Source: Aneurinibacillus thermoaerophilus
GTDB taxonomy: Bacteria; Bacillota; Bacilli; Aneurinibacillales; Aneurinibacillaceae
DNA: 37,580 nucleotides
Assembly: GCF_900099925.1 (NCBI RefSeq)
Contig: NZ_FNDE01000035.1
Location: 1 to 37,580, forward strand
Direction of reading: 5' to 3'
A program made the translations under genes and the position numbers. The notes under the pieces are model-generated. The model made no database searches. It saw only the letters and a list, made by a program, of their open reading frames with translations, and had not been told where the DNA came from. Shown piece after piece: positions 24,124 to 33,317 of this stretch; the first letter of the stretch is position 1, and each line of letters begins with the position of its first letter.

Positions 24124-27100
24124 TTGCAGGGTCTGGTAGAAAGATTTAAGCGTGACAGCGAATTCGAGGCGATTGTGGAAAGCTTCGAAAAAGGGTTGCG
24201 CGAACAGTTAGCATCCGGGTTAAGTAACTCGGCCCGTCAGATATTTTATGCCGCACTTTATCAGAAAATGGAGCAACCTCTGGTAATTGTGACGCACAAT
24301 ATGTTCCAGGCTCAGAAAGTATATGATGATATGAGCCAGTTGATTTCCCCTGATGAGCTATGGCTGTATCCGGCTAATGAAATGGTTATCTCAGAAGTAT
24401 CCATTTCTAGCCCGGAGACGCTTAGCCAGCGAATTGAAGTATTGAACGCTCTTTCCGCAGGAAAAAAAGGCGTGCTTATTGTTCCATATGCCGGAGTGCG
24501 CCGTTCGGTCGTGCCTGTAGATGAGTGGAGGCAAGCCCAGTGTTCCATTAAAGTTGGAAGCGAAATTGAATTGGATAGTTTTCTAGCAAAGATGGTAGCG
24601 CTTGGATATGAGCGGGTAGAAATGGTAGAAGCGCGTGGCGAGATTAGCGTTCGTGGGGGAATTATCGATATTTTCCCCGTATACACGGCAAATCCGGTTC
24701 GGATCGAATTGTTTGATGCGGAGGTTGACTCTATCCGGACATTTGATATTTCCACCCAGCGTTCCATTGAAAATTTATCCGAAGTGGTTATCGGCCCAAC
24801 CCGGGAGGTCTTTGGCGATAAAGCGGTGTTTAACCGAGCGGCGGAAAGGCTTGAAGAGCATATGAGCCGTGCATTGCCCAAGGTAAAAGACATTCAGGCG
24901 AGAGAGAAAATTTTGGAAAAAGTCGGATGGGAGATTGAACAGCTTCGTCAGGGTCATTCATTTACGGGAATCTATAAATATATTTCTTTTCTTTATCGGA
25001 CAAATGAAACACTGATAGATTATATGTCATGTTCTCCGCTTGTCGTGATTGATGAGCCTTCCCGTATTGTAGAGGCGGCCGCTCAATTGGAAAAAGATGA
25101 AGCAGAATGGAAGACGACATTAATACAGCAAGGGGAATTTCTTCCTGATATTGAATTATCTCATTCACTGGAAGACATTATTGCGCCGAAAAAATGGAAG
25201 ATTCTTCATGCCTCACTTTTTTTGCGTCAGGTGCCGAAAACGAATCCACAGAACGTTGTGAACTTTAACTGTAAAGCGATGCAGAATTTCCACGGTCAGA
25301 TGAATGTGCTTAAAACGGAAATGGAACGTTGGAAGAAAGCCAAGGCCACCGTAGTATTCTGCGCGGCAGATGAAGAACGGGCGCGCCGTTTGGAGCGCGT
25401 ATTTCATGACTATGATATTGAAGCGGATATTATCCTTTCACCGGAAAAAGCGCTGGAAAGTGGAAGACCGGTTATTACCCTTGGCAATCTGCAAAGCGGA
25501 TTTGAACTTCCGATGCTGCACCTCGTAGTGATTACAGAAACCGAAGTGTTTACCCAGAAGCAGCGCAAAGCAGCAAAGACGCGGAAAAATTTGAGCAATG
25601 CTGAGCGCATTAAAAGCTACACAGAGCTTCGGGTTGGAGATTATGTTGTGCACGTAAATCATGGTATCGGAAAATATTTGGGGATTGAAACGCTTAAAAT
25701 TAATGGTATTCATAAAGATTATCTTCATATTAAATATGCTGGCAATGATAAGCTATATGTTCCGATTGAACAAATCGATCAGGTACAAAAGTACATCGGC
25801 AGTGAAGAAAAAGAGCCGAAAGTATACAAATTGGGCGGAAGTGATTGGAAAAAAGTTAAGAGTAAAGTCCGCGCTTCTGTGCAGGATATTGCCCAGGACT
25901 TGATTCGTTTGTATGCGGAGCGTCAGCAGGCAAGAGGATACGCCTTTAGCAAAGATGGAGAAGAGATGCGTGAATTCGAAGCGATGTTCCCTTATGAGGA
26001 GACGGAGGATCAGCTTAGGGCGATTCGTGAAATTAAAGAAGATATGGAGAAGCCGCGTCCCATGGATCGTTTGCTTTGCGGTGATGTTGGCTATGGGAAA
26101 ACAGAAGTGGCTATTCGCGCCGCATTTAAGGCCGTCATGGATGGAAAACAGGTAGCTGTGCTTGTTCCAACGACGATCCTCGCTCAGCAACATTATGAGA
26201 CGTTCCGGGAAAGATTTGCCGATTACCCGGTTAACATCGCAGTTATTAGTCGGTTCCGTACCCGGAAAGAGCAGAACCAGACGATCAAGGGATTAAAAGA
26301 CGGAACGGTTGATATTATCATCGGTACGCATCGTTTGTTGTCTAAAGACGTGGCATTCAAAGATTTAGGCCTGCTTATTGTCGATGAAGAACAGCGTTTT
26401 GGTGTTACACACAAGGAAAAGTTGAAGAAGTTAAAGACAAATGTGGATGTTTTGACATTGACAGCGACTCCGATTCCGCGTACACTGCACATGTCGATGC
26501 TTGGCGTGAGGGATCTGTCGATCATTGAGACGCCGCCGGAAAACCGTTTCCCGGTACAGACATACGTTATGGAATACAGCGGTGCGCTTGTACGGGAAGC
26601 CATTGAACGCGAATTAGCGCGTGAAGGACAGGTTTATTTCCTTTATAACCAAGTTCAGGGTATTGAACAGATGGCAGACCAAATTCGCCTGCTTGTTCCG
26701 GAAGCGCGAGTGGTGGTTGCCCATGGTCAGATGAGTGAAACGGAACTTGAATCTGTCATGTTGAGTTTTTTGGAGGGCGAGGCCGATGTCCTTGTCAGCA
26801 CAACCATTATTGAGACAGGTGTGGACATTCCAAATGTAAATACGCTTATTGTAACAAATGCTGACCGTATGGGACTGTCACAACTGTATCAGTTGCGCGG
26901 GCGTGTGGGTCGCTCCAATCGGATTGCGTATGCATACTTCACATACCAGCGTGATAAGGTGTTGAATGAGGTTGCAGAAAAGCGTTTGCAAGCGATTAAA
27001 GAGTTTACGGAACTAGGCTCTGGGTTTAAAATCGCGATGCGTGACCTGTCTATTCGTGGCGCGGGGAACTTGCTTGGAGCGGAGCAACACGGCTTCATTG

Positions 27101-27681
27101 CATCCGTTGGTTTTGATTTGTACAGTCAGATGCTGAAGGATGCGATTGAGGAACTGAAAGGTGAGCCGAAGAAAGAGGAAGAAGTGCATCCGGAGATTAA
27201 TTTGACGATCGATGCATTTATTCCGTCCGACTATATTCAGGACGGAAAGCAGAAAATCGAGATGTACAAGAAGTTCGCGGCCGTTTCTTCTTTTGAAGAA
27301 ATTGATGAATTAACAGAAGAACTGGAGGATCGCTTTGGTGATATTCCGCAAAGCGTTCGGAATTTGTTGCTGGTGTCCAAACTGCGCGTGCATGCGAGAA
27401 AACATCGTATTGTGGAGATCAGCCAAAAGGGAGATACGATTCAACTTGTCTTCCACGAAGATCAGAGTACTAAAGTGGATTGGGGTGACCTCTACGAAAT
27501 TAAGGGGCCTCTTCTGCGGAGAATTACGCCCTCGCGTCAAGGGCAACAGGTTGTGGTCGGCATAAAGGTCAAAGGGCTAAATCATGAAGAAAGTATTGAG
27601 CTTGTGGAGAATTTCCTCATGCAATTCGATGAATTAAAAAAGAAACAAGAAGGCGAGGCAGTAGCTGATGTGGCCAACTAA
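24124..27681 (+). CDS. mfd: Transcription-repair coupling factor Mfd
   Basis: This 1185-residue ATP-dependent translocase removes RNA polymerase stalled at DNA damage and recruits UvrA. Regions in order are the UvrB-like N-terminal module (~1-340), the RNA-polymerase-interacting domain (~495-565, starting LRVGDYVVHVNHGIGKYLG), and the RecG-like motor with Walker A GDVGYGKTE (~652) and the DEEQRFG box (~753). Helicase motifs follow to ~960 (QLRGRVGRS), then the C-terminal TRCF domain (~1030-1150). The length is near the B. subtilis 1177. TTG 24124 is chosen with AGGAGAGGAGG 8 nt upstream. The last 14 nt overlap the next gene. Confidence 0.97.
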   Translation: MQGLVERFKRDSEFEAIVESFEKGLREQLASGLSNSARQIFYAALYQKMEQPLVIVTHNMFQAQKVYDDMSQLISPDELWLYPANEMVISEVSISSPETLSQRIEVLNALSAGKKGVLIVPYAGVRRSVVPVDEWRQAQCSIKVGSEIELDSFLAKMVALGYERVEMVEARGEISVRGGIIDIFPVYTANPVRIELFDAEVDSIRTFDISTQRSIENLSEVVIGPTREVFGDKAVFNRAAERLEEHMSRALPKVKDIQAREKILEKVGWEIEQLRQGHSFTGIYKYISFLYRTNETLIDYMSCSPLVVIDEPSRIVEAAAQLEKDEAEWKTTLIQQGEFLPDIELSHSLEDIIAPKKWKILHASLFLRQVPKTNPQNVVNFNCKAMQNFHGQMNVLKTEMERWKKAKATVVFCAADEERARRLERVFHDYDIEADIILSPEKALESGRPVITLGNLQSGFELPMLHLVVITETEVFTQKQRKAAKTRKNLSNAERIKSYTELRVGDYVVHVNHGIGKYLGIETLKINGIHKDYLHIKYAGNDKLYVPIEQIDQVQKYIGSEEKEPKVYKLGGSDWKKVKSKVRASVQDIAQDLIRLYAERQQARGYAFSKDGEEMREFEAMFPYEETEDQLRAIREIKEDMEKPRPMDRLLCGDVGYGKTEVAIRAAFKAVMDGKQVAVLVPTTILAQQHYETFRERFADYPVNIAVISRFRTRKEQNQTIKGLKDGTVDIIIGTHRLLSKDVAFKDLGLLIVDEEQRFGVTHKEKLKKLKTNVDVLTLTATPIPRTLHMSMLGVRDLSIIETPPENRFPVQTYVMEYSGALVREAIERELAREGQVYFLYNQVQGIEQMADQIRLLVPEARVVVAHGQMSETELESVMLSFLEGEADVLVSTTIIETGVDIPNVNTLIVTNADRMGLSQLYQLRGRVGRSNRIAYAYFTYQRDKVLNEVAEKRLQAIKEFTELGSGFKIAMRDLSIRGAGNLLGAEQHGFIASVGFDLYSQMLKDAIEELKGEPKKEEEVHPEINLTIDAFIPSDYIQDGKQKIEMYKKFAAVSSFEEIDELTEELEDRFGDIPQSVRNLLLVSKLRVHARKHRIVEISQKGDTIQLVFHEDQSTKVDWGDLYEIKGPLLRRITPSRQGQQVVVGIKVKGLNHEESIELVENFLMQFDELKKKQEGEAVADVAN

Positions 27682-28747
27682 AACGTACGGGAGGTTGATT
27701 GCGGTAGGCGTTCTGACACTAACTGTACTTGCAGGATGCGGAAAGAACGACCCCGTTGTCGCCAAATATGACAACAACAAAGAAATTACGGAATCGGCAT
27801 ATAAGAATTACGTAGAAGTGATCAAAGCCATTGATCCGGGTATGGCGGGGGTGATTGACGCGGGAGATAAAGAAGCGTTGACATCAGTGCTTCATTACCA
27901 GATCATGAGCAGGCATATTGCTGATCAGGTGAAAGAGACTGATGAAATGAAAAAAGAAGCGAACCAGAATTTTTCTCAATTTGAGGAATTTGCTAAGCAG
28001 CAACTTGCACAATCGGAGAAAATGGATCAGTTCTACGCCAATCACAAAGTAACGGAAGAAGAGTTGAAGGATTTTTTCCTTGATCAGGTAAAAATGATTT
28101 CTTATTTTTCCAAAGATATTAAGGAAGAAGACAAGAAAAAGGAATATGAACAGGCAAAAAAATTGGGATACCTAACCCAGGTAGATGTACGCCATATTCT
28201 GATTGGCACGGACAAACGCTCTAAAGCGGAAGCGAAGAAAAAAGCGGAAGAGCTTGTGAAGCAGCTGCGAAATGGTGCGAATTTTGCCAAACTGGCGAAG
28301 GAAAATACGGACGATCCGGGCAGTAAAGAGACAGGCGGTCTATATCAATATCCGATGCCTGATGGGACTACCTTAGAGCAGACGGCAGAGCCGTACAAAA
28401 GGGCGGCCATGACGCTACCACTCAACAAAATCAGCGATCCGATTGAAACGAAATTCGGATATCATATCATGCGTGTTGAAAAGCGAAAAGTGCGGACATA
28501 TGATGAAGTGAAAAAAGATATTACCTACATGCTAGCGCAGAAAAAAGAGGGTGAATTCTTAACGACAAAAGTAAAAAGTATCATCAAGGAAGAAAAAATT
28601 CCGGCATCCATGATTAAAGAGCAGCCGAAACAGTCTGCCCCAAGTGCACCGGGACAGCCAGGTCAGCCTGTGCCGAGCACGCCTGCACCGAATGAACAAC
28701 CGGCTCCGGTGCAACCGAATGGCGACCAGACATCCCAGAATAAATAA
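27668..28747 (+). CDS. PrsA-like peptidyl-prolyl isomerase lipoprotein
   Basis: This 359-residue exported foldase has a lipoprotein signal peptide with a lipobox LAGC (Cys24). A SurA/PrsA-like helical N-domain (~25-165) follows, then one parvulin (PpiC) domain (~170-275: VDVRHILIGTD, NFAKLAKENTDDPGSKETGG, KFGYHIMRVEKR). A helical segment and a Pro/Gln-rich tail (~325-359) that looks unstructured end the protein. It would sit on the outer face of the membrane and assist folding of secreted proteins. It overlaps mfd by 14 nt and has no clear ribosome site, so coupling to mfd translation is likely. B. subtilis has no such gene between mfd and spoVT. I leave the symbol blank because a dedicated prsA may exist elsewhere. 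Confidence 0.9.
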   Translation: MWPTKTYGRLIAVGVLTLTVLAGCGKNDPVVAKYDNNKEITESAYKNYVEVIKAIDPGMAGVIDAGDKEALTSVLHYQIMSRHIADQVKETDEMKKEANQNFSQFEEFAKQQLAQSEKMDQFYANHKVTEEELKDFFLDQVKMISYFSKDIKEEDKKKEYEQAKKLGYLTQVDVRHILIGTDKRSKAEAKKKAEELVKQLRNGANFAKLAKENTDDPGSKETGGLYQYPMPDGTTLEQTAEPYKRAAMTLPLNKISDPIETKFGYHIMRVEKRKVRTYDEVKKDITYMLAQKKEGEFLTTKVKSIIKEEKIPASMIKEQPKQSAPSAPGQPGQPVPSTPAPNEQPAPVQPNGDQTSQNK

Positions 28748-28761
28748 TTCTTTACACTCAG

Positions 28762-28786
28762 GCCTTGCGAATTCGCAAGGCTTTTT
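28762..28786 (+). terminator. Intrinsic terminator after the PPIase gene
   Basis: A perfect 20-nt palindrome (GCCTTGCGAA/TTCGCAAGGC) at 28762-28781, followed by five Ts. Confidence 0.88.
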
Positions 28787-28900
28787 CTTATTGTATAAGA
28801 AGTATATTCTGCTTTACAGTGATAAAGCGACATGTGCTTTCTTTCCATGTGGAAAAAGGACTAGGCATAATCCCGCGAGTTTTTCTTGAGGAATACAGGT

Positions 28901-29020
28901 ATGCGGATTGAACAAGAGATGGTGAATATTCTCCCGTCAGGAGATAAATACTACAAGCAAGCTAATCATATGTTGCAGTCATTTAACCACTTTAAGAAAG
29001 CGAGGCATCAAGAATTATGA
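28901..29020 (+). CDS. Possible 39-codon ORF overlapping the spoVT start
   Basis: ATG 28901 has GAGGA 9 nt upstream (TTGAGGAATACAGGT) and opens a 39-residue frame, mostly polar and basic toward its end. Its TGA (29018-29020) overlaps the spoVT ATG as ATGA, the usual geometry of translational coupling. I do not recognise the peptide. The spoVT sigma-G promoter lies inside this frame, so only transcripts from farther upstream could translate it. It may be chance or a leader ORF. Confidence 0.3.
   Translation: MRIEQEMVNILPSGDKYYKQANHMLQSFNHFKKARHQEL
28923..28953 (+). promoter_or_regulatory. spoVT promoter (sigma-G)
   Basis: TGAATA (28923-28928), 18 bp, AATACTA (28947-28953; consensus CATACTA). 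spoVT is sigma-G-dependent in B. subtilis. The predicted start is near 28960. Confidence 0.75.
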
Positions 29021-29559
29021 AGGCAACTGGTATTGTGCGCCGAATCGATGATCTAGGGCGTGTGGTAATTCCGAAAGAAATTCGCCGTACGCTCCGCATT
29101 CGCGAAGGTGATCCGCTGGAGATTTTCGTCGACCGTGATGGAGAAGTGATTCTGAAAAAGTATTCGCCGATTGGAGAACTCGGTGACTTCGCCAAAGAAT
29201 ACGCTGATTCGTTGTATGAAAGTACGAGTCATATTACGCTAATCAGTGACCGCGACACCGTTATAGCTGTATCTGGCGCTTCCAAGAAAGAATACTTGGA
29301 CAAGCCGATTGGTGAAATTGTGGAAACCTGCATGGAAGAACGGCGCTTACATCTGCAAACGAACGCAGGCGAATATGAGATCATTCGTGACCATGAAGAA
29401 CAGTATTCTTCGTATGTCATCGCTCCGATTATTGCCGGCGGTGATCCGATTGGCTCCGTCATTCTTCTGACGAAAAGTGATCAGGCCAAGATGGGCGACC
29501 TAGAAGTGAAGCTGGTTGAAACCGCAGCCGGTTTTCTGGCAAAGCAAATGGAGCAATAG
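29017..29559 (+). CDS. spoVT: Stage V sporulation protein T
   Basis: This 180-residue forespore regulator modulates sigma-G genes. The N-terminal AbrB-type DNA-binding domain (residues 1-~50, ATGIVRRIDDLGRVVIPKEI) closely resembles the AbrB encoded at 8731-8979. A GAF-like C-terminal domain (~56-178) follows. The length matches B. subtilis SpoVT (178). ATG 29017 has only a modest ribosome site (GAGG, 12 nt upstream), which may matter given the short ORF overlapping its start. A long terminator hairpin follows. Confidence 0.96.
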   Translation: MKATGIVRRIDDLGRVVIPKEIRRTLRIREGDPLEIFVDRDGEVILKKYSPIGELGDFAKEYADSLYESTSHITLISDRDTVIAVSGASKKEYLDKPIGEIVETCMEERRLHLQTNAGEYEIIRDHEEQYSSYVIAPIIAGGDPIGSVILLTKSDQAKMGDLEVKLVETAAGFLAKQMEQ

Positions 29560-29579
29560 GAGAAGTATTAGGAATGTGG

Positions 29580-29618
29580 AAAGCTCCCTGGCAAAATATT
29601 TTGCCAGAGAGCTTTTTT
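29580..29618 (+). terminator. Intrinsic terminator of spoVT
   Basis: A long near-perfect hairpin (AAGCTCCCTGGCAAAAT with ATTTTGCCAGAGAGCTT, one mismatch) is followed by six Ts. Confidence 0.92.
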
Positions 29619-29700
29619 ATTGTAAGGAAAGTTCGCCCTCTATCCGGCATAAGCTATTTCAGGAGGGCAAGCTTGACAGGCCCCGCTCTGACGTTTTTTT

Positions 29701-29710
29701 GTGATATAAT
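29701..29710 (+). promoter_or_regulatory. Candidate extended -10 promoter of the SpoVB-like gene
   Basis: TGATATAAT (29702-29710) is an extended -10. A TTGACA at 29673-29678 is 26 bp upstream, too far to act as a normal -35. Confidence 0.45.
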
Positions 29711-29745
29711 ATCCGAGAATTTACTGGGAAAAGAGAGGGAAATCT

Positions 29746-31377
29746 ATGTCTAAGACTCAGGGAGCCTCTTTTTTGAAAGGAGCTGCCATACTGGGAGCGG
29801 GAGCGCTATTATCAAAGATGCTTGGCGTTGTGTATCGCATTCCGTACCAGAACATTACAGGCGACCTTGGTTATTACGTGTATACTCAGGTATATCCGTT
29901 ATATAGCGCGCTCCTTATCCTTGCAACGGCTGGATTCCCGATTGCCATTTCAAAATTTGTGGCTGAAAAGCTTGCGGTTGGCGATGTGTACGGAGCGCGC
30001 AAAATTTTTCGTGTATCTGCGGGTGTATTGACGCTAACTGGTTTTTTGTTTTTCCTTCTGCTTTGGTTTGGGGCACCGGCGCTGGCACAGTTCATGAAAG
30101 ATGAAAAGTTAGTCATGCCGATTCGAAGCGTATCGTTTGCTCTGCTTATTGTACCGGTAATGGCGGCAATGCGAGGATATTTTCAAGGCCATCATAACAT
30201 GGTGCCGACCGCCGTTTCACAGATTGGCGAACAGTTCGTGCGGGTGGCTACCATTATTGTCTTATCTTACTGGTTTATGAAGACGACCGGAGATGTGTAC
30301 CTTGCCGGTGCAGGTGCCGTATTTGGTGCGGTAACAGGAGCATTTTTCGCGTTTATTCTTATGCTGGTTTTCTGGCAACGTAACCAGAGCGTGCAGCGGC
30401 AGGTTTGGGAAAGCGCAGGGAAGCATTCATACAGGAAGGAAACGGTTGGAGAAATCGTACGTAAATTATTTTATTACGCAATTCCGATATGCCTTGGTTC
30501 CCTTGTGCTTCCGCTGATGCAGCTTTCTGATTCATTTACTGTTGTCAGCATGTTGATGCGGGGAGGAAATACGGCGGAAGCGGCGTATCAGTTAAAAGGA
30601 GTTTTTGATCGCGGCCAGCCGCTTGTGCAGTTTGCCGCCTTCTTTGCCACAGCACTTTCCCTGTCGCTTGTCCCGGCAATTGCCGAAGCGCAGGCGCTTA
30701 GGCAACACCATTTGATCGCTGCGCGTACGGAGCTGGCGCTTCGCTTGACTTTTTTATTTGGCTTGCCAGCTTCCCTCGGTTTGGCTATTGTTGCCGGTCC
30801 AGTAAATGTAATGCTGTATGAGAATGGAAATGGAACATTGACATTAATGGTACTTTCGTTTACAACCATTTTCTCAACGCTCGGCATTACATCAGCTGGA
30901 ATCCTACAGGGGATGGGTGAGGTAACCCTTCCGGTGCGCAATTTGTTTATTGGCGTGGTCATCAAACTTCTATTAAATATTTTGCTGATTCCACTTTTCG
31001 GGATTACCGGTGCGGCGCTTGCCACCGTATTTTCTCATATTGTTGCTACGATTCTTAATTTATGCGCGGTATCTCGTTTTACAGGCGCAAGATTCGGGCT
31101 TCGTTCCTTCTTTGCTAAACCATTTTTGGCGGTCACGGTGATGGGGCTTGCTGTATTTGTTGCCCGGCAGGCAGCGGAACGCGGACTGGCAGGCGTGTTT
31201 GATTCTGAACGACTGTATTTTACCGTAGTAAGTCTGATCGCCGTTAGTGCGGGTGTTATTATGTATGCTATCGCCCTGCTCTTATCGGGAACGGTACGAC
31301 GCGCCGATTTAGCAAGCACGGAAGCGGGCAGAAAAATCATTCCGCTGTTGTTAAAATTGCGGCTTCTGCATGATTAA
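29746..31377 (+). CDS. SpoVB/YabM-like polysaccharide or lipid flippase
   Basis: This 543-residue integral membrane protein of the MOP superfamily (MurJ/SpoVB/Wzx type) has about 14 predicted membrane helices. It starts with a short basic N-terminus and the typical SFLKGAAILGAGALLSKMLGVVYRIPY. The motif GYYVYTQVYPLYSALLILATAGFPIAIS resembles SpoVB. Such proteins flip lipid-linked sugars; B. subtilis YabM at this locus is a SpoVB relative of unproven substrate. ATG 29746 has AGAGAGG upstream. yabN follows after 22 bp without a terminator. Confidence 0.9.
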   Translation: MSKTQGASFLKGAAILGAGALLSKMLGVVYRIPYQNITGDLGYYVYTQVYPLYSALLILATAGFPIAISKFVAEKLAVGDVYGARKIFRVSAGVLTLTGFLFFLLLWFGAPALAQFMKDEKLVMPIRSVSFALLIVPVMAAMRGYFQGHHNMVPTAVSQIGEQFVRVATIIVLSYWFMKTTGDVYLAGAGAVFGAVTGAFFAFILMLVFWQRNQSVQRQVWESAGKHSYRKETVGEIVRKLFYYAIPICLGSLVLPLMQLSDSFTVVSMLMRGGNTAEAAYQLKGVFDRGQPLVQFAAFFATALSLSLVPAIAEAQALRQHHLIAARTELALRLTFLFGLPASLGLAIVAGPVNVMLYENGNGTLTLMVLSFTTIFSTLGITSAGILQGMGEVTLPVRNLFIGVVIKLLLNILLIPLFGITGAALATVFSHIVATILNLCAVSRFTGARFGLRSFFAKPFLAVTVMGLAVFVARQAAERGLAGVFDSERLYFTVVSLIAVSAGVIMYAIALLLSGTVRRADLASTEAGRKIIPLLLKLRLLHD

Positions 31378-31399
31378 TTAACGAAAGGGGACGAAACCA

Positions 31400-32872
31400 T
31401 TGAACAAAATTACAGTTATCGGACTCGGCGCGGGAAATCTGGAAGGACTTCCTCTTGGGATTTACCGCATGTTAAAGCAGGCGCAACATCTGTATATCCG
31501 TACAGAAAAACATCCTGTAGTCGCCGAACTTGCCGTGGAAGGCATTCTATACGAAAGTTTTGATGAAGTATACGAAGCGCATGACCAATTTTCGGACGTG
31601 TACGAAGAAATCAGCAAACGCTTGCTTGAGCTTGCGACGAAAAAAGGAAACATTACATACGCCGTACCCGGTCATCCGTTGGTGGCGGAGCGTACAGTGC
31701 AACTTTTGTTGGCGAAAGGGAAAGAACGTGGGATCGAGATTGAAATTAAAGGCGGGCAAAGTTTTCTTGAACCGGTATTTTCTGCGCTTAAGGTGGATCC
31801 GGTAGAAGGCTTTTCCTTGTTGGACGCGACCGATTTGCGCGACTACCATATCCAGCCTAAGATGCATCATTTGATTTGTCAGGTATATGACGCGTTTGTC
31901 GCTTCTGATGTAAAATTAACGTTAATGGAAGTATATCCGGACGATTTTCCGGTTACCGTCGTGACCGCCGCAGGTGTTGCCGGGCAAGAGAAAATTACGA
32001 CCGTCCCATTGTATGAATTGGATCGCCTGAACGAGTACAGCAATTTGACAATCGTTTATGTTCCACCGACGGAAGAGGATCAGACGTTAAACCGCCAGTT
32101 CTGGCGGTTACGGGAAATCGTTGCTATTCTGCGCAGTCCGGAAGGATGTCCGTGGGATCGGGAGCAGACTCACCAATCCATTCGGAAAAACTTAATTGAA
32201 GAAACGTATGAAGTGCTTGAGACGATCGACGATAATGACCCGGAAGCGCTGTGCGAGGAAATGGGCGACTTGCTGCTGCAAATTATGCTTCACTCACAGA
32301 TGGCAGAAGAAGACGGGTATTTTACGGTTCGAGACGTTATTGAAGATTTAAATAAAAAGTTGATCCGCCGTCATCCGCATGTATTTGGAAACTCTGAAGC
32401 GGAGAATGCGGAAGAAGCGCTGCAAAATTGGAAGGATATCAAAGAAAAAGAAAAAAGAGAAAAAGGGAAAGAAGTAGCATCTCTGCTTGATGGGGTGCCG
32501 CGTGATTTGCCTGCCCTTTATAAGGCGTATAAGTACCAGAAGAAAGCGGCAGAGGTTGGATTTGATTGGGACAAGCTTTCCGATGTTCTGGATAAGGTAA
32601 AAGAAGAGTTAGAGGAATTGAATGAGGCACAGACGCTGGAACACCGTCGGGAAGAGCTGGGCGATTTGTTGTTTGTCATTGTGAACGTAGCTCGCTTTAT
32701 GAAGATTGACCCGGAAGAAGCGCTTGCGTTGACAAACAAGAAGTTTTACTCTCGTTTCTCGTATATTGAGGAAAAACTACGGGAAGCAGGCAAAACGTTT
32801 GCCGATACCACGCTAGAAGAAATGGAAAGCTGGTGGCAGGAAGCGAAAACAAAGAAGAAAGAGGGGATATAG
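31400..32872 (+). CDS. yabN: YabN: tetrapyrrole-methylase-like domain fused to MazG NTP pyrophosphohydrolase
   Basis: This 490-residue fusion has an N-terminal SAM-methylase (tetrapyrrole methylase) fold (~1-225: ITVIGLGAGNLEGLPLG, YAVPGHPLVAERT) and two MazG-type modules (~250-490). In the first module, CPWDREQTHQSIRKNLIEETYE and the EEMGDLLLQ metal-binding pair (EExxE/ExxD) are intact. The second has the matching EELGDLLFVIVNVAR. MazG hydrolyses non-canonical NTPs to NMPs. The role of the methylase half is unknown. TTG 31400 follows AAAGGGG by 9 nt. rqcP starts directly after the stop codon, so the two are coupled. Confidence 0.94.
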   Translation: MNKITVIGLGAGNLEGLPLGIYRMLKQAQHLYIRTEKHPVVAELAVEGILYESFDEVYEAHDQFSDVYEEISKRLLELATKKGNITYAVPGHPLVAERTVQLLLAKGKERGIEIEIKGGQSFLEPVFSALKVDPVEGFSLLDATDLRDYHIQPKMHHLICQVYDAFVASDVKLTLMEVYPDDFPVTVVTAAGVAGQEKITTVPLYELDRLNEYSNLTIVYVPPTEEDQTLNRQFWRLREIVAILRSPEGCPWDREQTHQSIRKNLIEETYEVLETIDDNDPEALCEEMGDLLLQIMLHSQMAEEDGYFTVRDVIEDLNKKLIRRHPHVFGNSEAENAEEALQNWKDIKEKEKREKGKEVASLLDGVPRDLPALYKAYKYQKKAAEVGFDWDKLSDVLDKVKEELEELNEAQTLEHRREELGDLLFVIVNVARFMKIDPEEALALTNKKFYSRFSYIEEKLREAGKTFADTTLEEMESWWQEAKTKKKEGI

Positions 32873-33166
32873 ATGCGGTTGGATAAATTCTTAAAAGTTT
32901 CTCGGTTAGTCAAACGTCGCACGCTGGCGAAAGAAGTGTGTGATCAAGGCCGGGTCACTTTGAACGGTCAAGTGGCCAAATCAAGCTCTGCTGTCAAAGT
33001 GGGGGATGAGTTAACCATTCGTTACGGCAACAAGCTCATCACTGTCAAAATCGAAAAAATCCTCGATACAACTAAAAAAGACGAGGCAGCCACAATGTAT
33101 ACATTAATTAATGAAGAATATCTTCCCCGCGATAACCGGGAAGAAACCGATATTTCTATTTGGTGA
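32873..33166 (+). CDS. rqcP: RqcP, S4-domain ribosome quality control factor
   Basis: This 97-residue S4 RNA-binding-domain protein (residues 1-~65: MRLDKFLKVSRLVKRRTLAKE, then GRVTLNGQVAKSS) is the counterpart of B. subtilis YabO/RqcP (86). It binds 50S subunits carrying peptidyl-tRNA and, with RqcH, drives alanine tailing of stalled chains. The C-terminus is about 11 residues longer than in B. subtilis and acidic. ATG 32873 immediately follows the yabN TAG, with GAGGGG upstream. Confidence 0.94.
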   Translation: MRLDKFLKVSRLVKRRTLAKEVCDQGRVTLNGQVAKSSSAVKVGDELTIRYGNKLITVKIEKILDTTKKDEAATMYTLINEEYLPRDNREETDISIW

Positions 33167-33199
33167 CTTCATTGATGATCTGTAATTGGCGAAAAGGAT

Positions 33200-33263
33200 A
33201 GCGAGGGAGCATGAGCTGGGTTTCTTTTTCCTGCCCAGCGTCCATGCTTCCTCGCTTTCTTTG
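33200..33263 (+). terminator. Long intrinsic terminator after rqcP
   Basis: An outer stem of 14 bp (33200-33213 with 33243-33256, one G-U pair) and an inner stem GCTGGG/CCCAGC enclose a T-rich loop. TTTCTTT follows. Confidence 0.85.
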
Positions 33264-33317
33264 TTCTAATTATGGCTTGCCCTCCATAGGATGGTATAAA
33301 AAGGAGGGTGGGTCGAG

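Noticed and set aside
33264-33292. Sigma-E promoter for yabP
   Set aside because: CATAGGAT is an acceptable -10, but the -35 region matches only about four of seven consensus bases.
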